Positions 46,104 through 55,650 of a stretch of 64,000 nt of DNA are shown here, piece after piece. The notes beneath the pieces were generated by a model. It made no database searches, was not told the origin of the DNA, and worked only from the letters and a program-made list of their open reading frames with translations. Positions within the stretch are counted from its first letter, which is position 1, and each line of letters opens with the position of its first letter. The stretch lies in contig NZ_FTMV01000014.1 of assembly GCF_900156175.1 (NCBI RefSeq), forward strand, positions 124,001 through 188,000, read 5' to 3'. A program made the translations under genes and the position numbers. The DNA comes from Janthinobacterium sp. TND4EL3. Its GTDB lineage: Bacteria; Pseudomonadota; Gammaproteobacteria; Burkholderiales; Burkholderiaceae_D.

Positions 46104-46681
46104 GCGCCGCCTCCGCCCAGCTGGAACGCCAGCCTGGGCAGCGACTCGCTTGCCGCATCGACGGCGGGAGAACCACCGGGCAGGCGGGTGCGCCAGCCCA
46201 GCTTGATGACGACGGGCGCGCCCTTGCCGCCGCTGCACGCCCAGTGCAAGCCTTCGGCGCCGGGATCCCAGGCGGCAAGGTCGCGGCAGATGCGCAGGCG
46301 CGCGCCGGGCAAGGCCGATTGCAGCTGCTGTTGCCACTCGGCGATATCGAATTGCGCCAGCTGCGCCGCATCGCAGGCGCCGTAGCAGTCGGGCGCGCCG
46401 CCAGCCTCGGGCGCGCCGCCGTCCGCCGCCGCATAGTCCACGTTCAGGTAGGGATTGCCCCCATCGGGGCCGTTCATGAGCACGCTGTTCGCCCGCATGC
46501 GTTCGGCCATGCCGGCGGCCAGCTGCGCGCCCGCCGACAACAGCGCCGACTCGTGGCGCGCGCGCAGGGAACTGAGCTGCAGGATGCTGGCGCCCAGCAG
46601 GCCCAGCGCCAACAGCAGCAGCGACACCAGCACCTCGACGAGGCTGCTGCCATCCACGGAAACGCGCGCGACGCCTTGCAT
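46100..46681 (-). CDS. pilV: Minor pilin PilV
   Basis: The 193-residue protein from ATG 46681 (GGAG six bases upstream) has SSLVEVLVSLLLLALGLLGASILQL as N-terminal helix and the PilV pattern ALLSAGAQLAAGMAERMRANS. It heads the minor-pilin operon. A 240-bp gap to nrdR must hold the promoter. Confidence 0.9.
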   Translation of the reverse strand: MQGVARVSVDGSSLVEVLVSLLLLALGLLGASILQLSSLRARHESALLSAGAQLAAGMAERMRANSVLMNGPDGGNPYLNVDYAAADGGAPEAGGAPDCYGACDAAQLAQFDIAEWQQQLQSALPGARLRICRDLAAWDPGAEGLHWACSGGKGAPVVIKLGWRTRLPGGSPAVDAASESLPRLAFQLGGGGA

Positions 46682-46923
46682 GGTTGACTCCTGCGGCAAG
46701 AATGCAACGGGGACTGGAGCCGCACGCAGGCACGGCCCAGCTACACGATAAGCGCGCGCAGGAACTCAGGCATGAGGCAGCGCAAACGTCGCGGCGATAG
46801 GCGAAAAATCAGCAAAAAGCAGGGAAACAAAATGCGCCTGAATTGATCAGGCCGCTTGCCAGGCGAACGCTGGCATGGTGAACACGGGGCGCGGGAGCGG
46901 CCCCGGTGTCGACAACGTGAACG

Positions 46924-47385
46924 TCAGGGCTTGCGCGCCTGTCCCACTTCGGCGATGGCATCCTGGAATTCGGCCAGGTCTTCGAAATTCTTGTAGACGG
47001 ACGCGAAGCGGATGTAGGCGATCTTGTCCAGACGCTTGAGCTCCTGCATGACGAGTTCGCCGATATAGCCGGAATCGACTTCGCGCAAGCCACTGGTCAG
47101 CAGTTTTTCCTGGATGGACGCGATGGCCGTATCCACAGAGGCGGCCGCGACGGGACGCTTGCGCAAGGCCAGCATCAAACTGCCGCGCAACTTATCCGCA
47201 GCGAACTCCGTCCGGCTGCCATTCTTTTTGACGACGGCCGGCATGATAAGTTCAATGCGCTCGTAGGTGGTGAAACGCTTGTCGCATTTGCTGCAGCGGC
47301 GCCGCCGCCGAATGGCATCCCCTTCCTCCGATACGCGCGTATCGAGAACCTGGGTGTCGCCGTGCTGGCAAAATGGACATTTCAT
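46924..47385 (-). CDS. nrdR: Transcriptional repressor NrdR
   Basis: The 153-residue protein has the N-terminal zinc ribbon ([34 protein letters not shown]) and the ATP-cone domain. It represses ribonucleotide reductase genes in response to nucleotide levels. It lies 143 bp downstream of glyA on the same strand, with two inverted repeats between. Confidence 0.96.
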   Translation of the reverse strand: MKCPFCQHGDTQVLDTRVSEEGDAIRRRRRCSKCDKRFTTYERIELIMPAVVKKNGSRTEFAADKLRGSLMLALRKRPVAAASVDTAIASIQEKLLTSGLREVDSGYIGELVMQELKRLDKIAYIRFASVYKNFEDLAEFQDAIAEVGQARKP

Positions 47386-47440
47386 GGGCTGGCTACAACT
47401 TTATAGTAATAATTACGGGAAATCGCCGCCCTTGTACAAA

Positions 47441-47516
47441 GGGCGCCCGAATCACTCCGGGCGCCCTGGGGCACGAAGGAATGTGTCATACAGAATCTTA
47501 CTCCGTATGACACATT
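47441..47516. repeat. Two inverted repeats between glyA and nrdR
   Basis: GGGCGCCCG...CGGGCGCCC (47441-47449 and 47458-47466) and AATGTGTCATAC...GTATGACACATT (47480-47491 and 47505-47516, 13-bp loop). Neither is followed by a long T run on the minus strand, so they could be a weak attenuator, a protein site, or mRNA processing signals. Confidence 0.6.
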
Positions 47517-47528
47517 CTGGACAAATAA

Positions 47529-48776
47529 TTATGAGGCGTACACAGGGTGCGCGTCGGCCAGCACTTTCACGGCCGCTTTGACGCGCTCGATGGTGGCGGC
47601 GTCATGCGGATTGTCCAGCACGTCGGCGATCAGGTTGCCCACTTCTTCCGCTTGCGCTTCCTTGAAGCCGCGCGTCGTCATCGCCGGGCTGCCCAGGCGG
47701 ATGCCCGAGGTGACGAACGGTTTTTGCGGGTCGTTCGGGATGCCGTTCTTGTTGCAGGTGATGTGCGCGGAACCGAGGATGGCTTCGGCTTCCTTGCCCG
47801 TCAGGTTCTTGGCGCGCAGGTCGACCAGCATGACGTGCGACTCGGTGCCGCCGGACACGATGCGCAGGCCGCGCTTGATCAGGGTCTTCGCCAGCACGTC
47901 GGCGTTCTTGATCACTTGCTTCTGGTATTCGACGAATTCAGGGCTCAGCGCTTCCTTGAAGGCAACGGCCTTGCCGGCGATCACGTGCATCAGCGGGCCG
48001 CCCTGGATGCCGGGGAAGATGGCCGAGTTGATGGCTTTTTCGTGTTCGGCCTTCATCAGGATGATGCCGCCGCGCGGGCCGCGCAACGATTTGTGCGTGG
48101 TCGAGGTGACGAAGTCGGCGAACGGCACCGGGTTCGGGTACAGGCCGGCGGCGATCAGGCCCGCGTAGTGGGCCATGTCGACCATGAAGTAAGCGCCAAC
48201 TTCCTTGGCGATCTTGCTGAAACGTTCGAAGTCGATCTTTTTCGAGAAAGCGGACGCGCCGGCGATGATCAGTTTTGGCTTGCGCTCGCGGGCCAGGCGT
48301 TCCATTGCCTCGTAGTCGATGTCTTCTTCCGCCGTCAGGCCATACGATACGACGTCAAACCATTTGCCGGACATGTTCAGCGGCATGCCGTGGGTCAGGT
48401 GGCCGCCTTCGGCCAGCGACATGCCCATGATCAGGTCGCCCGGCTTCAGCATGGCGAAGAACACGCCCTGGTTCGCCTGCGAGCCCGAGTTCGGCTGCAC
48501 GTTCGCGCATTCGGCGCCGAACAGCTGCTTGACGCGGTCGATGGCCAGTTGCTCGGCCACGTCGACGTACTCGCAGCCGCCGTAGTAGCGCTTGCCCGGG
48601 TAGCCTTCGGCATACTTGTTCGTCAGCTGCGAGCCTTGCGCTTCCATTACGGCTGGCGAGGTGTAGTTCTCCGACGCGATCAGTTCGATGTGATCGTGCT
48701 GGCGCACGTTTTCTTTTTGAATGACGGCGAACAATTCAGGATCGACGTTGGCGAGGTTGTGATCTTTTGCAAACAT
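47529..48776 (-). CDS. glyA: Serine hydroxymethyltransferase
   Basis: The 415-residue protein is full length, with the PLP lysine in [13 protein letters not shown] and the YGGCEYVD..A substrate region. It converts serine and tetrahydrofolate to glycine and 5,10-methylene-THF, feeding one-carbon and purine synthesis. Its leader carries a ZTP-type riboswitch, which fits control by folate shortage. Confidence 0.97.
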   Translation of the reverse strand: MFAKDHNLANVDPELFAVIQKENVRQHDHIELIASENYTSPAVMEAQGSQLTNKYAEGYPGKRYYGGCEYVDVAEQLAIDRVKQLFGAECANVQPNSGSQANQGVFFAMLKPGDLIMGMSLAEGGHLTHGMPLNMSGKWFDVVSYGLTAEEDIDYEAMERLARERKPKLIIAGASAFSKKIDFERFSKIAKEVGAYFMVDMAHYAGLIAAGLYPNPVPFADFVTSTTHKSLRGPRGGIILMKAEHEKAINSAIFPGIQGGPLMHVIAGKAVAFKEALSPEFVEYQKQVIKNADVLAKTLIKRGLRIVSGGTESHVMLVDLRAKNLTGKEAEAILGSAHITCNKNGIPNDPQKPFVTSGIRLGSPAMTTRGFKEAQAEEVGNLIADVLDNPHDAATIERVKAAVKVLADAHPVYAS

Positions 48777-48887
48777 GTAAAAACTCCAAGTATGAGGGTT
48801 CTTGTACTGGCAGGTTGGATCGAATGAGGGGAGCCGGCGTTAACTGAATAACAACACTGGACAGGCAGCCTCTTCGTGCATTTCCAT

Positions 48888-49012
48888 AGGGGCTGCCCAG
48901 GCGAACGGCTGATGAAATCTCACGTTTCCCGGTGGGTGTCCACCTTTCGCCGCTTGGCCGACCGCCACCTGGTGGAGATCGCCCCGACTTTTCGCCAGTC
49001 ACGTGAGACGTA
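48888..49012 (-). promoter_or_regulatory. ZTP/ZMP (pfl) riboswitch upstream of glyA
   Basis: On the minus strand, the leader contains CACGTGACTGGCG at the 5' end, then GTGGACACCCACCGGGAAACGTGAG and at the 3' end AGCCGTTCGCCTGGGCA. These are the conserved elements of the pfl motif, which senses the purine intermediate ZTP/ZMP and commonly controls folate and glyA genes. The final GGCAGCC can pair with GGCTGCC (48868-48874), a likely expression platform. Ends are approximate. Confidence 0.85.
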
Positions 49013-49023
49013 ATGGAAATCAA

Positions 49024-49052
49024 ATTGTAAGTTAAGTGCCCAAATTGAGCAA
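49024..49052 (-). promoter_or_regulatory. Promoter of glyA
   Basis: On the minus strand TTGCTC (49052-49047) and TACAAT (49029-49024) are spaced 17 bp. The RNA would start a few bases before the riboswitch. On the other strand a TATAAT-like box at 49071 may serve ybgC. No gene is seen in 49013-49327. Confidence 0.6.
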
Positions 49053-49327
49053 GGAATGCAACCGTGCGGCTATAATCGCCGCGCGCCGCCGCAGCCCGGG
49101 CGCAGCCGCAGGCGACTGCGGGGCATGGCGGCGACTCTTAAGCTGGCCTTAAACCTGGCGGCGGCATGTAAGCGTATGTTACGGGGCTTGCCATTGCAGC
49201 CCTCCGTTTTACAATGCTGCAGTGCAACTTGCATGCTGCTTTTGCATGGCATTCCAGCAAGCGCCTCAAGTCACAAGAAGAAAAATCGCGTAAAATGTTG
49301 CTCAATCTCACTACTGGCGCAATAAAC

Positions 49328-49729
49328 ATGCCTTCAGTCTTTACCTGGAACGTACGTGTCTACTATGAAGACACCGACGCCGGCGGCATCGTCTATTACG
49401 CAAATTACCTGAAATTCTTCGAACGCGCGCGTACCGAATGGCTGCGCGCCATCGACGTGGGCCAGCAGCAATTGCTTGAGCAGCATGACGCGATGTTCGT
49501 TGTCAAAAGCGTCAACGCCGACTATCATGCGCCCGCCAGGCTCGATGACACGGTAAGATTGACATTAAGCATAGAGAAAATGGGGCGCGCCTCCATTGTT
49601 TTCCTGCAACAAGCCTGGTGCGGCGACGTCCTGCTCAACACGGCACGCGTCAAGATCGGCTGCGTCGACTCAAGCATGCGCCCGCGCGCCGTGCCCGATG
49701 CCGTCGCGGCCCGCATGCGCGCCGCCTGA
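49328..49729 (+). CDS. ybgC: Tol-Pal associated acyl-CoA thioesterase YbgC
   Basis: From the ATG at 49328 the protein has 133 residues with the hot-dog fold signature (VRVYYEDTDAGGIVYYANYLKFFERARTEWLR), including the catalytic Asp. It hydrolyses acyl-CoA and is the standard first gene of the tol-pal operon. The open frame back to 49214 is upstream of the start. Confidence 0.93.
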   Translation: MPSVFTWNVRVYYEDTDAGGIVYYANYLKFFERARTEWLRAIDVGQQQLLEQHDAMFVVKSVNADYHAPARLDDTVRLTLSIEKMGRASIVFLQQAWCGDVLLNTARVKIGCVDSSMRPRAVPDAVAARMRAA

Positions 49730-49775
49730 GCCCCACCCGCCACCCCGGATAATTCACACAACAGACTGCCAGCCA

Positions 49776-50465
49776 ATGAACGTTACACAAGATCTTTCTT
49801 TCCTCGCGCTCATCACCAATGCCCATTTGATCGTGCAACTGATCATGGCCCTGCTGCTGCTGATTTCCCTGACCAGCTGGACCTATATTTTCCGCAAGAT
49901 GTTTGCCGTGCGCCAGGCGCGCAAGCAGACCATCGAATTCGAACGCAGCTTCTGGGCCGGCGGCAACCTGCATGCGCTGCACCAGAACGCCAGCGGCAAC
50001 CGCGACCAGAGCGGCGCGCTGGCCCGCATCTTTGATGCCGGCATGGGCGAATTCATCAAGGGCAAGGCTTCCTACGGTTCGCGCGAAGCGCTCGACGTCG
50101 GCGCCGTGCTCGACGGCGCCCGCCGCGCCATGCGCGCCGCCTTCCAGCGTGAAATGGACGCGCTCGAATCGCACCTGGCCTTCCTCGCTTCCGTCGGCTC
50201 CGTCTCGCCCTACATCGGCCTGCTCGGTACCGTCTGGGGCATCATGAACGCCTTCCGCGGCCTGGCCAACGTGCAGCAAGCCACCCTGGCCGCCGTCGCG
50301 CCCGGCATTGCCGAAGCGCTGATCGCCACGGCCATCGGCCTGTTCGCAGCCATTCCCGCCGTCGTCGCCTACAACCGTTTTTCGCACGACATCGACCGCC
50401 TGGCGATCCGCTTCGAGAGCTTCGTCGAGGAATTTTCCAACATCCTGCAGCGCCAGTCGCGCTAA
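49776..50465 (+). CDS. tolQ: Tol-Pal system protein TolQ
   Basis: The 229-residue protein has three TM segments (about 16-38, 128-152, 170-192) and the ExbB/TolQ pattern (LAFLASVGSVSPYIGLLGTVWGIMNAFRGL). With TolR it forms the proton-driven inner-membrane motor. It follows ybgC by 46 bp. Confidence 0.96.
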   Translation: MNVTQDLSFLALITNAHLIVQLIMALLLLISLTSWTYIFRKMFAVRQARKQTIEFERSFWAGGNLHALHQNASGNRDQSGALARIFDAGMGEFIKGKASYGSREALDVGAVLDGARRAMRAAFQREMDALESHLAFLASVGSVSPYIGLLGTVWGIMNAFRGLANVQQATLAAVAPGIAEALIATAIGLFAAIPAVVAYNRFSHDIDRLAIRFESFVEEFSNILQRQSR

Positions 50466-50480
50466 GAGGGGGCAAGGTCC

Positions 50481-50921
50481 ATGGGTTCCTCCTTCAATAG
50501 CGGCGGCATGCGCGGCGGCCGCGGCCGCAAGTTCAAGTCCGAGATCAACGTCGTGCCGTATATCGACGTGATGCTGGTGCTGCTGATCATTTTCATGGTG
50601 ATGCCGTCGTCCAACAATCCCAGCGTGGTGAACCTGCCCAACGCGGAAAAGTCGGCGAAACCGCCCGATGACTATATCCAGATCGTGCTGAAACCAAATG
50701 GTTCGCTGTCGATCAGCGTGATCGGCAAGGAACAGCTGGCGCCGGAAACGGAACCGAACCGCGACGCCCTGCTGCGCAAGCTGCGCGGCTTGCATGAAAG
50801 CAATCCCGACTATCCCGTGATGATCGCGGGCGACAAGGAAAGCAAGTATGACGACGTGATCCAGCTCATCTCGGAAGCGAAAAAGATGGGCATTACCCGC
50901 GTCGGCCTGGCCACCAAGTAA
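50481..50921 (+). CDS. tolR: Tol-Pal system protein TolR
   Basis: The 146-residue protein has one N-terminal TM helix with the protonatable Asp (NVVPYIDVMLVLLIIFMV) and a periplasmic domain with the VMIAGDKESKYDDVI pattern. It is coupled to TolQ with a 15-bp gap. Confidence 0.95.
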   Translation: MGSSFNSGGMRGGRGRKFKSEINVVPYIDVMLVLLIIFMVMPSSNNPSVVNLPNAEKSAKPPDDYIQIVLKPNGSLSISVIGKEQLAPETEPNRDALLRKLRGLHESNPDYPVMIAGDKESKYDDVIQLISEAKKMGITRVGLATK

Positions 50922-50969
50922 GCGCAGCACCCTGTTTCCAGACTTGACCGTTTTTAGATAGACTAGACT

Positions 50970-51986
50970 TTGCAGACCAAACCAATCGACCATGTACTCG
51001 GCAAGCCCTACAGCGTGCCGCGCGAACGCAGCCGCTGGCCCTCGCTGGGCCTGGCGCTGGCGATGCACCTTGGCCTGCTGTTTTTCCTGTGGGTGGGCGT
51101 ACACTGGCAAAGTACCGAGCCTGTCGCCGTCGAAGCGGAAGTGTGGGACATGAAAGTGCAGACGGCCGCGCCGCCGCCTGAAGTGGCGACGGAACCGGAG
51201 CCGACACCGCCGCCGCCGCCCGAGCCGGAAGTGGAGCGCCCTGCCCCGCCGCCGCCACCGCCGGTGGCCGCGCCCGAGCCGAAGGTCGATCTGCGCGAGG
51301 CGGAAATCGCCCTGGAACGCAAGAAGGCCAAGCTGAAGGAAGAAAAAGAGAAAGCGGCAGCGGAAGAGCGCCGCAAGCAGGAACAGAAGGAACGCGAGGA
51401 AGAAAAGCGCGAACTGGAAAAACAGAAGCAGAAAGAAAAAGACAAGGCTGAAAAGCTGGAAAAAGAAAAGGCCGACAAGCTGGAGAAAGCCAAGCTCGAA
51501 AAAGAAAAAGAGAAAGCGCAAGAAAAAGCCGAGAAAGAATTGGCTGAGAAGAAAGCTGCAGCAGAAAAAGCCGCCAAGGCCAAAAAAGCGGCGGCGGAAA
51601 AGGCGGCAGCCGACAAATTGCGTGCCGATGACATGAAGCGCATGATGGCGCAGGCAGGCAATGGCACGACGGGCACGGCCGCGAAAGCGACCGCGCCACG
51701 CAAGGACAGCGGCTATGTCGCTGCCCTGACGAGCAAGATCAAGAGCAATATCGCGTACAGCGGTAGCACGGACGTGCCGGGCAACCCGCGCGCCGTGTTC
51801 AAGATCGAGCAACTGCCAACTGGGGAAATTATTTCGGTCCGAAAGATAAAAAGTAGCGGCCTGCCGGCGTATGACAGCTCGGTGGAAAACGCCATTAACA
51901 AATCGTCGCCACTGCCGAAGAAGAAAGACGGCACCGTGGAGCGCGAGATTGAACTCATATTCGAGATGAAGGATTTGCCTAAATGA
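50970..51986 (+). CDS. tolA: Tol-Pal system protein TolA
   Basis: The protein of 338 residues has a TM helix at about 27-45, a Pro/Glu linker, a Lys/Glu/Ala-rich coiled coil (about 100-225) and a C-terminal TolA domain ([17 protein letters not shown]..). The only reasonable start is TTG at 50970, since no ATG or GTG lies before the TM helix. It links the TolQR motor to TolB and Pal. The tolB start overlaps the end by 4 bp. Confidence 0.93.
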   Translation: MQTKPIDHVLGKPYSVPRERSRWPSLGLALAMHLGLLFFLWVGVHWQSTEPVAVEAEVWDMKVQTAAPPPEVATEPEPTPPPPPEPEVERPAPPPPPPVAAPEPKVDLREAEIALERKKAKLKEEKEKAAAEERRKQEQKEREEEKRELEKQKQKEKDKAEKLEKEKADKLEKAKLEKEKEKAQEKAEKELAEKKAAAEKAAKAKKAAAEKAAADKLRADDMKRMMAQAGNGTTGTAAKATAPRKDSGYVAALTSKIKSNIAYSGSTDVPGNPRAVFKIEQLPTGEIISVRKIKSSGLPAYDSSVENAINKSSPLPKKKDGTVEREIELIFEMKDLPK

Positions 51987-53260
51987 TGACCATGAAAAAA
52001 ATGAGCTACGTTGTGCTCTGCGCCGGCCTGATGCTGGGCGCGGCCGGCGCCCAGGCGCAATTGCGCGTGGAAATTACGGGGATCGGCAGCAACCAGATCC
52101 CGGTGGCCGTCGCCACCTTTGCCAATGAATCGGCGGCACCGCAATCGTTATCCGGCATCATCAAGGCCGACCTGGCGCGCAGCGGCGTGTTCAAGCTGAT
52201 CGACGCCGATGCGCCCGTGGCGGAAACGGCGCCCGTCAGCTACGAGCAGTGGAAGTCGCGCGGCGCCGACGCGCTGGCGGCCGGCAGCGTGCAAAGCATG
52301 GCCGATGGCCGCCTGGACGTGCGCTACAAGCTGTTCGACACCATCAAGGGCGCGCAGATCTCCGGCATGAACAATGCAGCCGCGCCGCAGTTCAACCGCC
52401 TGCTGGCGCACAAGATCGCCGACGACATCTATGAGAAGTTGACCGGCGTCAAAGGCGCGTTCGCCACGCGCATCGCCTACGTCACGCAATCGGGCCGCGA
52501 ATACCGGCTGGAAGTGGCCGACGCCGATGGCGAAGGCATCCAGGTCGCGCTGCGCTCGAACGAACCGATCATTTCGCCAGCCTGGTCGCCGGACGGCACC
52601 AAGGTGGCATATGTTTCCTTTGAAAAGAAAAAACCCATCGTTTACGTGCAAAACCTGGTGACGCGCCAGCGCACCATCGTGTCGAACGAAAAAGGCAGCA
52701 ACTCGGCGCCCAGCTGGAGCCCGGACGGCTCGCGCCTGGCCGTGGCCCTGTCGCGCGACGGCCATACCCAGGTCTACACCGTCAATGCCGACGGCAGCGG
52801 CTTGCGCCGCGTCAGCAACAGCAGCGGCATCGATACGGAACCCCAATTCTCGGCCGATGGCCAAAGCATTTACTTCACCAGCGATCGCAGCGGCGGACCA
52901 CAAATCTACCGCATGTCGGTCAGCGGCGGCGAAGCCAAGCGCGTGACGTTTGGCGGCTCCTACAACATCAGCCCGCGGATTTCGTCCGACGGGAAGACAC
53001 TCGCTTATATTTCCCGTCGCGACGGCAATTTCCAGCTCTACGCGCTCGACCTGGCTAGTGGCCAGGAACTGCGCCTGTCGGACACCGCCAACGACGAATC
53101 ACCGAGCTTTTCGCCCAACGGGAAATATATCATGTACGCGACCGAATCCGGACGACGCAAGTCGCTGGCAGTGGTATCGGTGGATGGACGCGTCAAACAG
53201 CGTTTGACTACGCAAGCTGGCAATATCAAGGAGCCCACCTGGGGTCCTTTCATGAAGTAA
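51983..53260 (+). CDS. tolB: Tol-Pal system beta-propeller protein TolB
   Basis: The 425-residue protein has a signal peptide ([22 protein letters not shown]), an N-terminal Tol domain ([20 protein letters not shown]) and a C-terminal six-bladed WD40-like propeller with [18 protein letters not shown] repeats. It binds Pal in the periplasm. Confidence 0.96.
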   Translation: MMTMKKMSYVVLCAGLMLGAAGAQAQLRVEITGIGSNQIPVAVATFANESAAPQSLSGIIKADLARSGVFKLIDADAPVAETAPVSYEQWKSRGADALAAGSVQSMADGRLDVRYKLFDTIKGAQISGMNNAAAPQFNRLLAHKIADDIYEKLTGVKGAFATRIAYVTQSGREYRLEVADADGEGIQVALRSNEPIISPAWSPDGTKVAYVSFEKKKPIVYVQNLVTRQRTIVSNEKGSNSAPSWSPDGSRLAVALSRDGHTQVYTVNADGSGLRRVSNSSGIDTEPQFSADGQSIYFTSDRSGGPQIYRMSVSGGEAKRVTFGGSYNISPRISSDGKTLAYISRRDGNFQLYALDLASGQELRLSDTANDESPSFSPNGKYIMYATESGRRKSLAVVSVDGRVKQRLTTQAGNIKEPTWGPFMK

Positions 53261-53300
53261 TGCAGTACGTTTTACCTTAACCATGACCCGGAGAATAAAA

Positions 53301-53822
53301 ATGAGTAACTTTAAAAGTTTGGCTTTCATCGCCGCTACCGCCGCACTGTTGTCGGCTTGCAGCACCCCTGTGAAACTGGCAGAAACCCCAGTTGTCGAGC
53401 GCGCTCCTGAGAAAGTCGCCGCACCAGTTGACACCCGTCAAGTTCAGCCAGTGACGACCGCATCGGTCGATCCACTGGACGATCCAAAAGGCGTGCTGGC
53501 CAACCGCAGCATCTACTTCGACTTCGACAAGTACGTCGTGCGTGAATCGGAAACGCCAGTCGTGCAAAACCACGCTGCTTACCTGGTAAAAACCCCATCG
53601 CGCAAGATCCTGATCCAAGGTAACACCGATGAACGCGGCGGCGCCGAGTACAACCTGGCCCTGGGCCAGAAACGTGCCGAAGCCGTGCGCAAGTCGATGG
53701 CCGCCCTGGGCGTGCCTGAAGGCCAGATGGAAGCCGTGTCGCTGGGCAAAGAAAAGCCTAAGGCACAAGGCAGCAACGAAGCAGCATGGGCAGAAAACCG
53801 CCGCGCTGACATCGTTTATTGA
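53301..53822 (+). CDS. pal: Peptidoglycan-associated lipoprotein Pal
   Basis: From the ATG at 53301 (GGAG seven bases upstream) the protein has 173 residues with lipobox LLSAC and a C-terminal OmpA-like domain (SIYFDFDKYVVRESETPVVQNHAAYLV..NTDERGGAEYNLALGQKRAEAV). It anchors the outer membrane to peptidoglycan. A terminator follows at 53886. Confidence 0.96.
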   Translation: MSNFKSLAFIAATAALLSACSTPVKLAETPVVERAPEKVAAPVDTRQVQPVTTASVDPLDDPKGVLANRSIYFDFDKYVVRESETPVVQNHAAYLVKTPSRKILIQGNTDERGGAEYNLALGQKRAEAVRKSMAALGVPEGQMEAVSLGKEKPKAQGSNEAAWAENRRADIVY

Positions 53823-53885
53823 TGTGTACAGGTGAGCGCGGCAGCATTGACGCTTACCTAACTGGCCAGTCATAGGCATAATAAT

Positions 53886-53924
53886 GGGGCGCAGCGCGGT
53901 GATACACCGCCCGGCGCCCCGTTT
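53886..53924 (+). terminator. Terminator after pal
   Basis: GGGGCGC...GCGCCCC encloses an inner CGCGGTG/CACCG stem and is followed by GTTT. Confidence 0.6.
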
Positions 53925-53956
53925 GCATGCTTGCGTAACCTTTGAAAGCCCGACTC

Positions 53957-54715
53957 ATGATGACATTCTCGAAAGCCGGCGTCGCCGCCGCCCTGATGGC
54001 CGCATTTGCCTATCTGCCCCTGCACGCCAACGCAGCCCTGTTCGACGACGACGAAGCCCGCAAGGCCATCCTGGAACTGCGCTCGAAGGTCGACGCACTG
54101 GCGCGCGACGTGAACAGCCGCATCGATACCAAGGCGGACAAGACCAGCACCTTGAGCCTGATCAACCAGCACGACCAGACCATGCAGGAGATCGCCCGCC
54201 TGCGCGGCCAGATCGAAGTGCTGGGCAACGACCTGGCCAACGCGCAAAAGCGCCAGAAGGATTTCTACGCCGACCTCGACGCGCGCCTGCGCAAGCTCGA
54301 ACCGCGGCAAGTCACCATCGACGGCCAGGAAGCGGCCGTCGGCGTGTCCGAACAAAGCACGTACGAGTCCGCCTTTGGCCTGTTCAAGTCGGGCGACTAC
54401 AAGGGCGCCGTGACGGCCCTGGACGCCTTCGTCAAGCGCTACCCGGAATCGGCCTACGCGGCCAACGCGCAATACTGGCTGGGCAACGCCTATTACGCCC
54501 AGCGCGACTGCAAGAGCGCCATCAGCGCCCAGCAAGCCGTCGTGAAGAACTACCCGGACAGCCCGAAGGCGCCCGACGCCATGCTCAACATCGCCAGCTG
54601 CTACACGGAGCTGAAAGACAAGGCCAACGCCACCAAGACCTACAACGCGCTGATCTCGCGCTATCCGGAGTCCAGCGCCGCCCAGACGGCCAAGGAACGG
54701 GCCGGTAAAAAGTAA
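53957..54715 (+). CDS. cpoB: Tol-Pal system accessory protein CpoB/YbgF
   Basis: The 252-residue protein from the ATG at 53957 has a signal peptide (ending LHANA), a coiled-coil trimerisation region (about 30-120) and C-terminal TPR repeats (YESAFGLFKSGDYKGAVTALDAFVKRYPES..). It coordinates Tol-Pal with PBP1b during division. The frame also opens with a TTG at 53942. Confidence 0.93.
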   Translation: MMTFSKAGVAAALMAAFAYLPLHANAALFDDDEARKAILELRSKVDALARDVNSRIDTKADKTSTLSLINQHDQTMQEIARLRGQIEVLGNDLANAQKRQKDFYADLDARLRKLEPRQVTIDGQEAAVGVSEQSTYESAFGLFKSGDYKGAVTALDAFVKRYPESAYAANAQYWLGNAYYAQRDCKSAISAQQAVVKNYPDSPKAPDAMLNIASCYTELKDKANATKTYNALISRYPESSAAQTAKERAGKK

Positions 54716-54742
54716 GAGCGGGGAAAAAGTTGCCCGTTAGGT

Positions 54743-54771
54743 TTGACAGAATCCCGGGCACCCCCTATAAT
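54743..54771 (+). promoter_or_regulatory. Consensus sigma-70 promoter of tRNA-Lys pair 1
   Basis: TTGACA and TATAAT, both perfect, with a 17-bp spacer, 12 bp before the first tRNA. Pair 2 lacks an equally good promoter (TTCCCA/CATAAT at 60478-60506). Confidence 0.9.
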
Positions 54772-54782
54772 CTTTCTTCTTC

Positions 54783-54858
54783 GGGTCGTTAGCTCAGCTG
54801 GTAGAGCAGCGGACTTTTAATCCGTTGGTCGCAGGTTCGAATCCCGCACGGCCTACCA
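54783..54858 (+). tRNA. tRNA-Lys(UUU), pair 1 copy A
   Basis: 76-nt cloverleaf starting GGGTCGTTAGCTCAGCTGG, anticodon loop CTTTTAA (TTT), T arm GCAGGTTCGAATCCCGC, encoded CCA. Identical to the three other copies in this window. Confidence 0.98.
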
Positions 54859-54947
54859 CGAATACGCAGTACTGATCTGCTTGCGAGTTGTTATAGCAAG
54901 CATTTTTTTACGGCACAGTGTTACCGAAGTTGTTGTAAAAAGTTTTT

Positions 54948-55023
54948 GGGTCGTTAGCTCAGCTGGTAGAGCAGCGGACTTTTAATCCGTTGGTCGCAGG
55001 TTCGAATCCCGCACGGCCTACCA
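54948..55023 (+). tRNA. tRNA-Lys(UUU), pair 1 copy B
   Basis: Identical in sequence to copy A. The 89-bp spacer contains the GGCACAGTGTTACCG element that recurs in pair 2. Confidence 0.98.
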
Positions 55024-55035
55024 AATACTATGAAG

Positions 55036-55064
55036 AAGCCAACCGTTCGCGGTTGGCTTTTTTG
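55036..55064 (+). terminator. Terminator of tRNA-Lys pair 1
   Basis: AAGCCAACCG-TTCG-CGGTTGGCTT followed by TTTTTG; the same hairpin ends pair 2. Confidence 0.92.
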
Positions 55065-55166
55065 TTTTCAACGGCATCGCCTGCGCGGGATGCGATCGCT
55101 GATGCAAATCAAATACCCTGCCACCTGCGAGGCGCCCCTGTTGAACTGTCGTATAATCAGAAAATC

Positions 55167-55370
55167 ATGAACGGCCCCCTATCCTCGATCACGTCCGCAT
55201 TTGAGACAGCGGAAGCCGCCGAAACCTATGACCACTGGTTTCGCGCCAAGGTATTGGCGTCGCTAAATGATGACCGCCCTGCCCGCCCACATGACACTGT
55301 CATGGCGCAACTGAAAAAAATCGTCGCAGCCCAGCCTGATGACCATGCTGCCGATTCTATGGAAGGCTGA
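55167..55370 (+). CDS. RelB/ParD-like antitoxin (stability determinant)
   Basis: From ATG 55167 the 67-residue protein matches the small antitoxins of the AETYDHWFRAKVLASLNDD / HDTVMAQLKKI type. Its end overlaps the toxin gene by 32 bp. It neutralises the partner and probably represses the operon. Confidence 0.75.
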   Translation: MNGPLSSITSAFETAEAAETYDHWFRAKVLASLNDDRPARPHDTVMAQLKKIVAAQPDDHAADSMEG

Positions 55371-55620
55371 AGCGCAGGAAGATTTGACCGCGATCCTCAC
55401 GTACATCGCGCAGCGCAGCCAGCCAGCAGCGCTGCAGCTTTACAACGACATCGACCACGCCATCTCCCAACTTCCCCATCACCCTCAGTTATACCGACCT
55501 GGAAGAGTTTCAGGAACGCGCGAACTGGTTGCCCACCCAAACTATGTCGTCGTATATCGCGCTGAAGCAAGCGCAATAGAAATTCTTGCCGTCATGCATA
55601 CACGGCAACTCTATCCCTGA
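55339..55620 (+). CDS. RelE/ParE family toxin
   Basis: The 93-residue protein has the ParE/RelE fold pattern: WKAEAQEDLTAILTYIAQRSQPAALQLYNDIDHAI, then RVSGTRELVAHPNYVVVYRAE and AIEILAVMHTRQLYP. The target (gyrase or mRNA) is not determinable by eye. The start may be 55339 or 55345. Confidence 0.82.
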   Translation: MTMLPILWKAEAQEDLTAILTYIAQRSQPAALQLYNDIDHAISQLPHHPQLYRPGRVSGTRELVAHPNYVVVYRAEASAIEILAVMHTRQLYP

Positions 55621-55650
55621 GTCCCCTCCCCACATATCGAAAACCAGTCG

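Noticed and set aside
46104..46733. N-terminal extension of pilW to 46733
   Set aside because: The region is pilV in another frame; the prepilin signal begins right after 46103.
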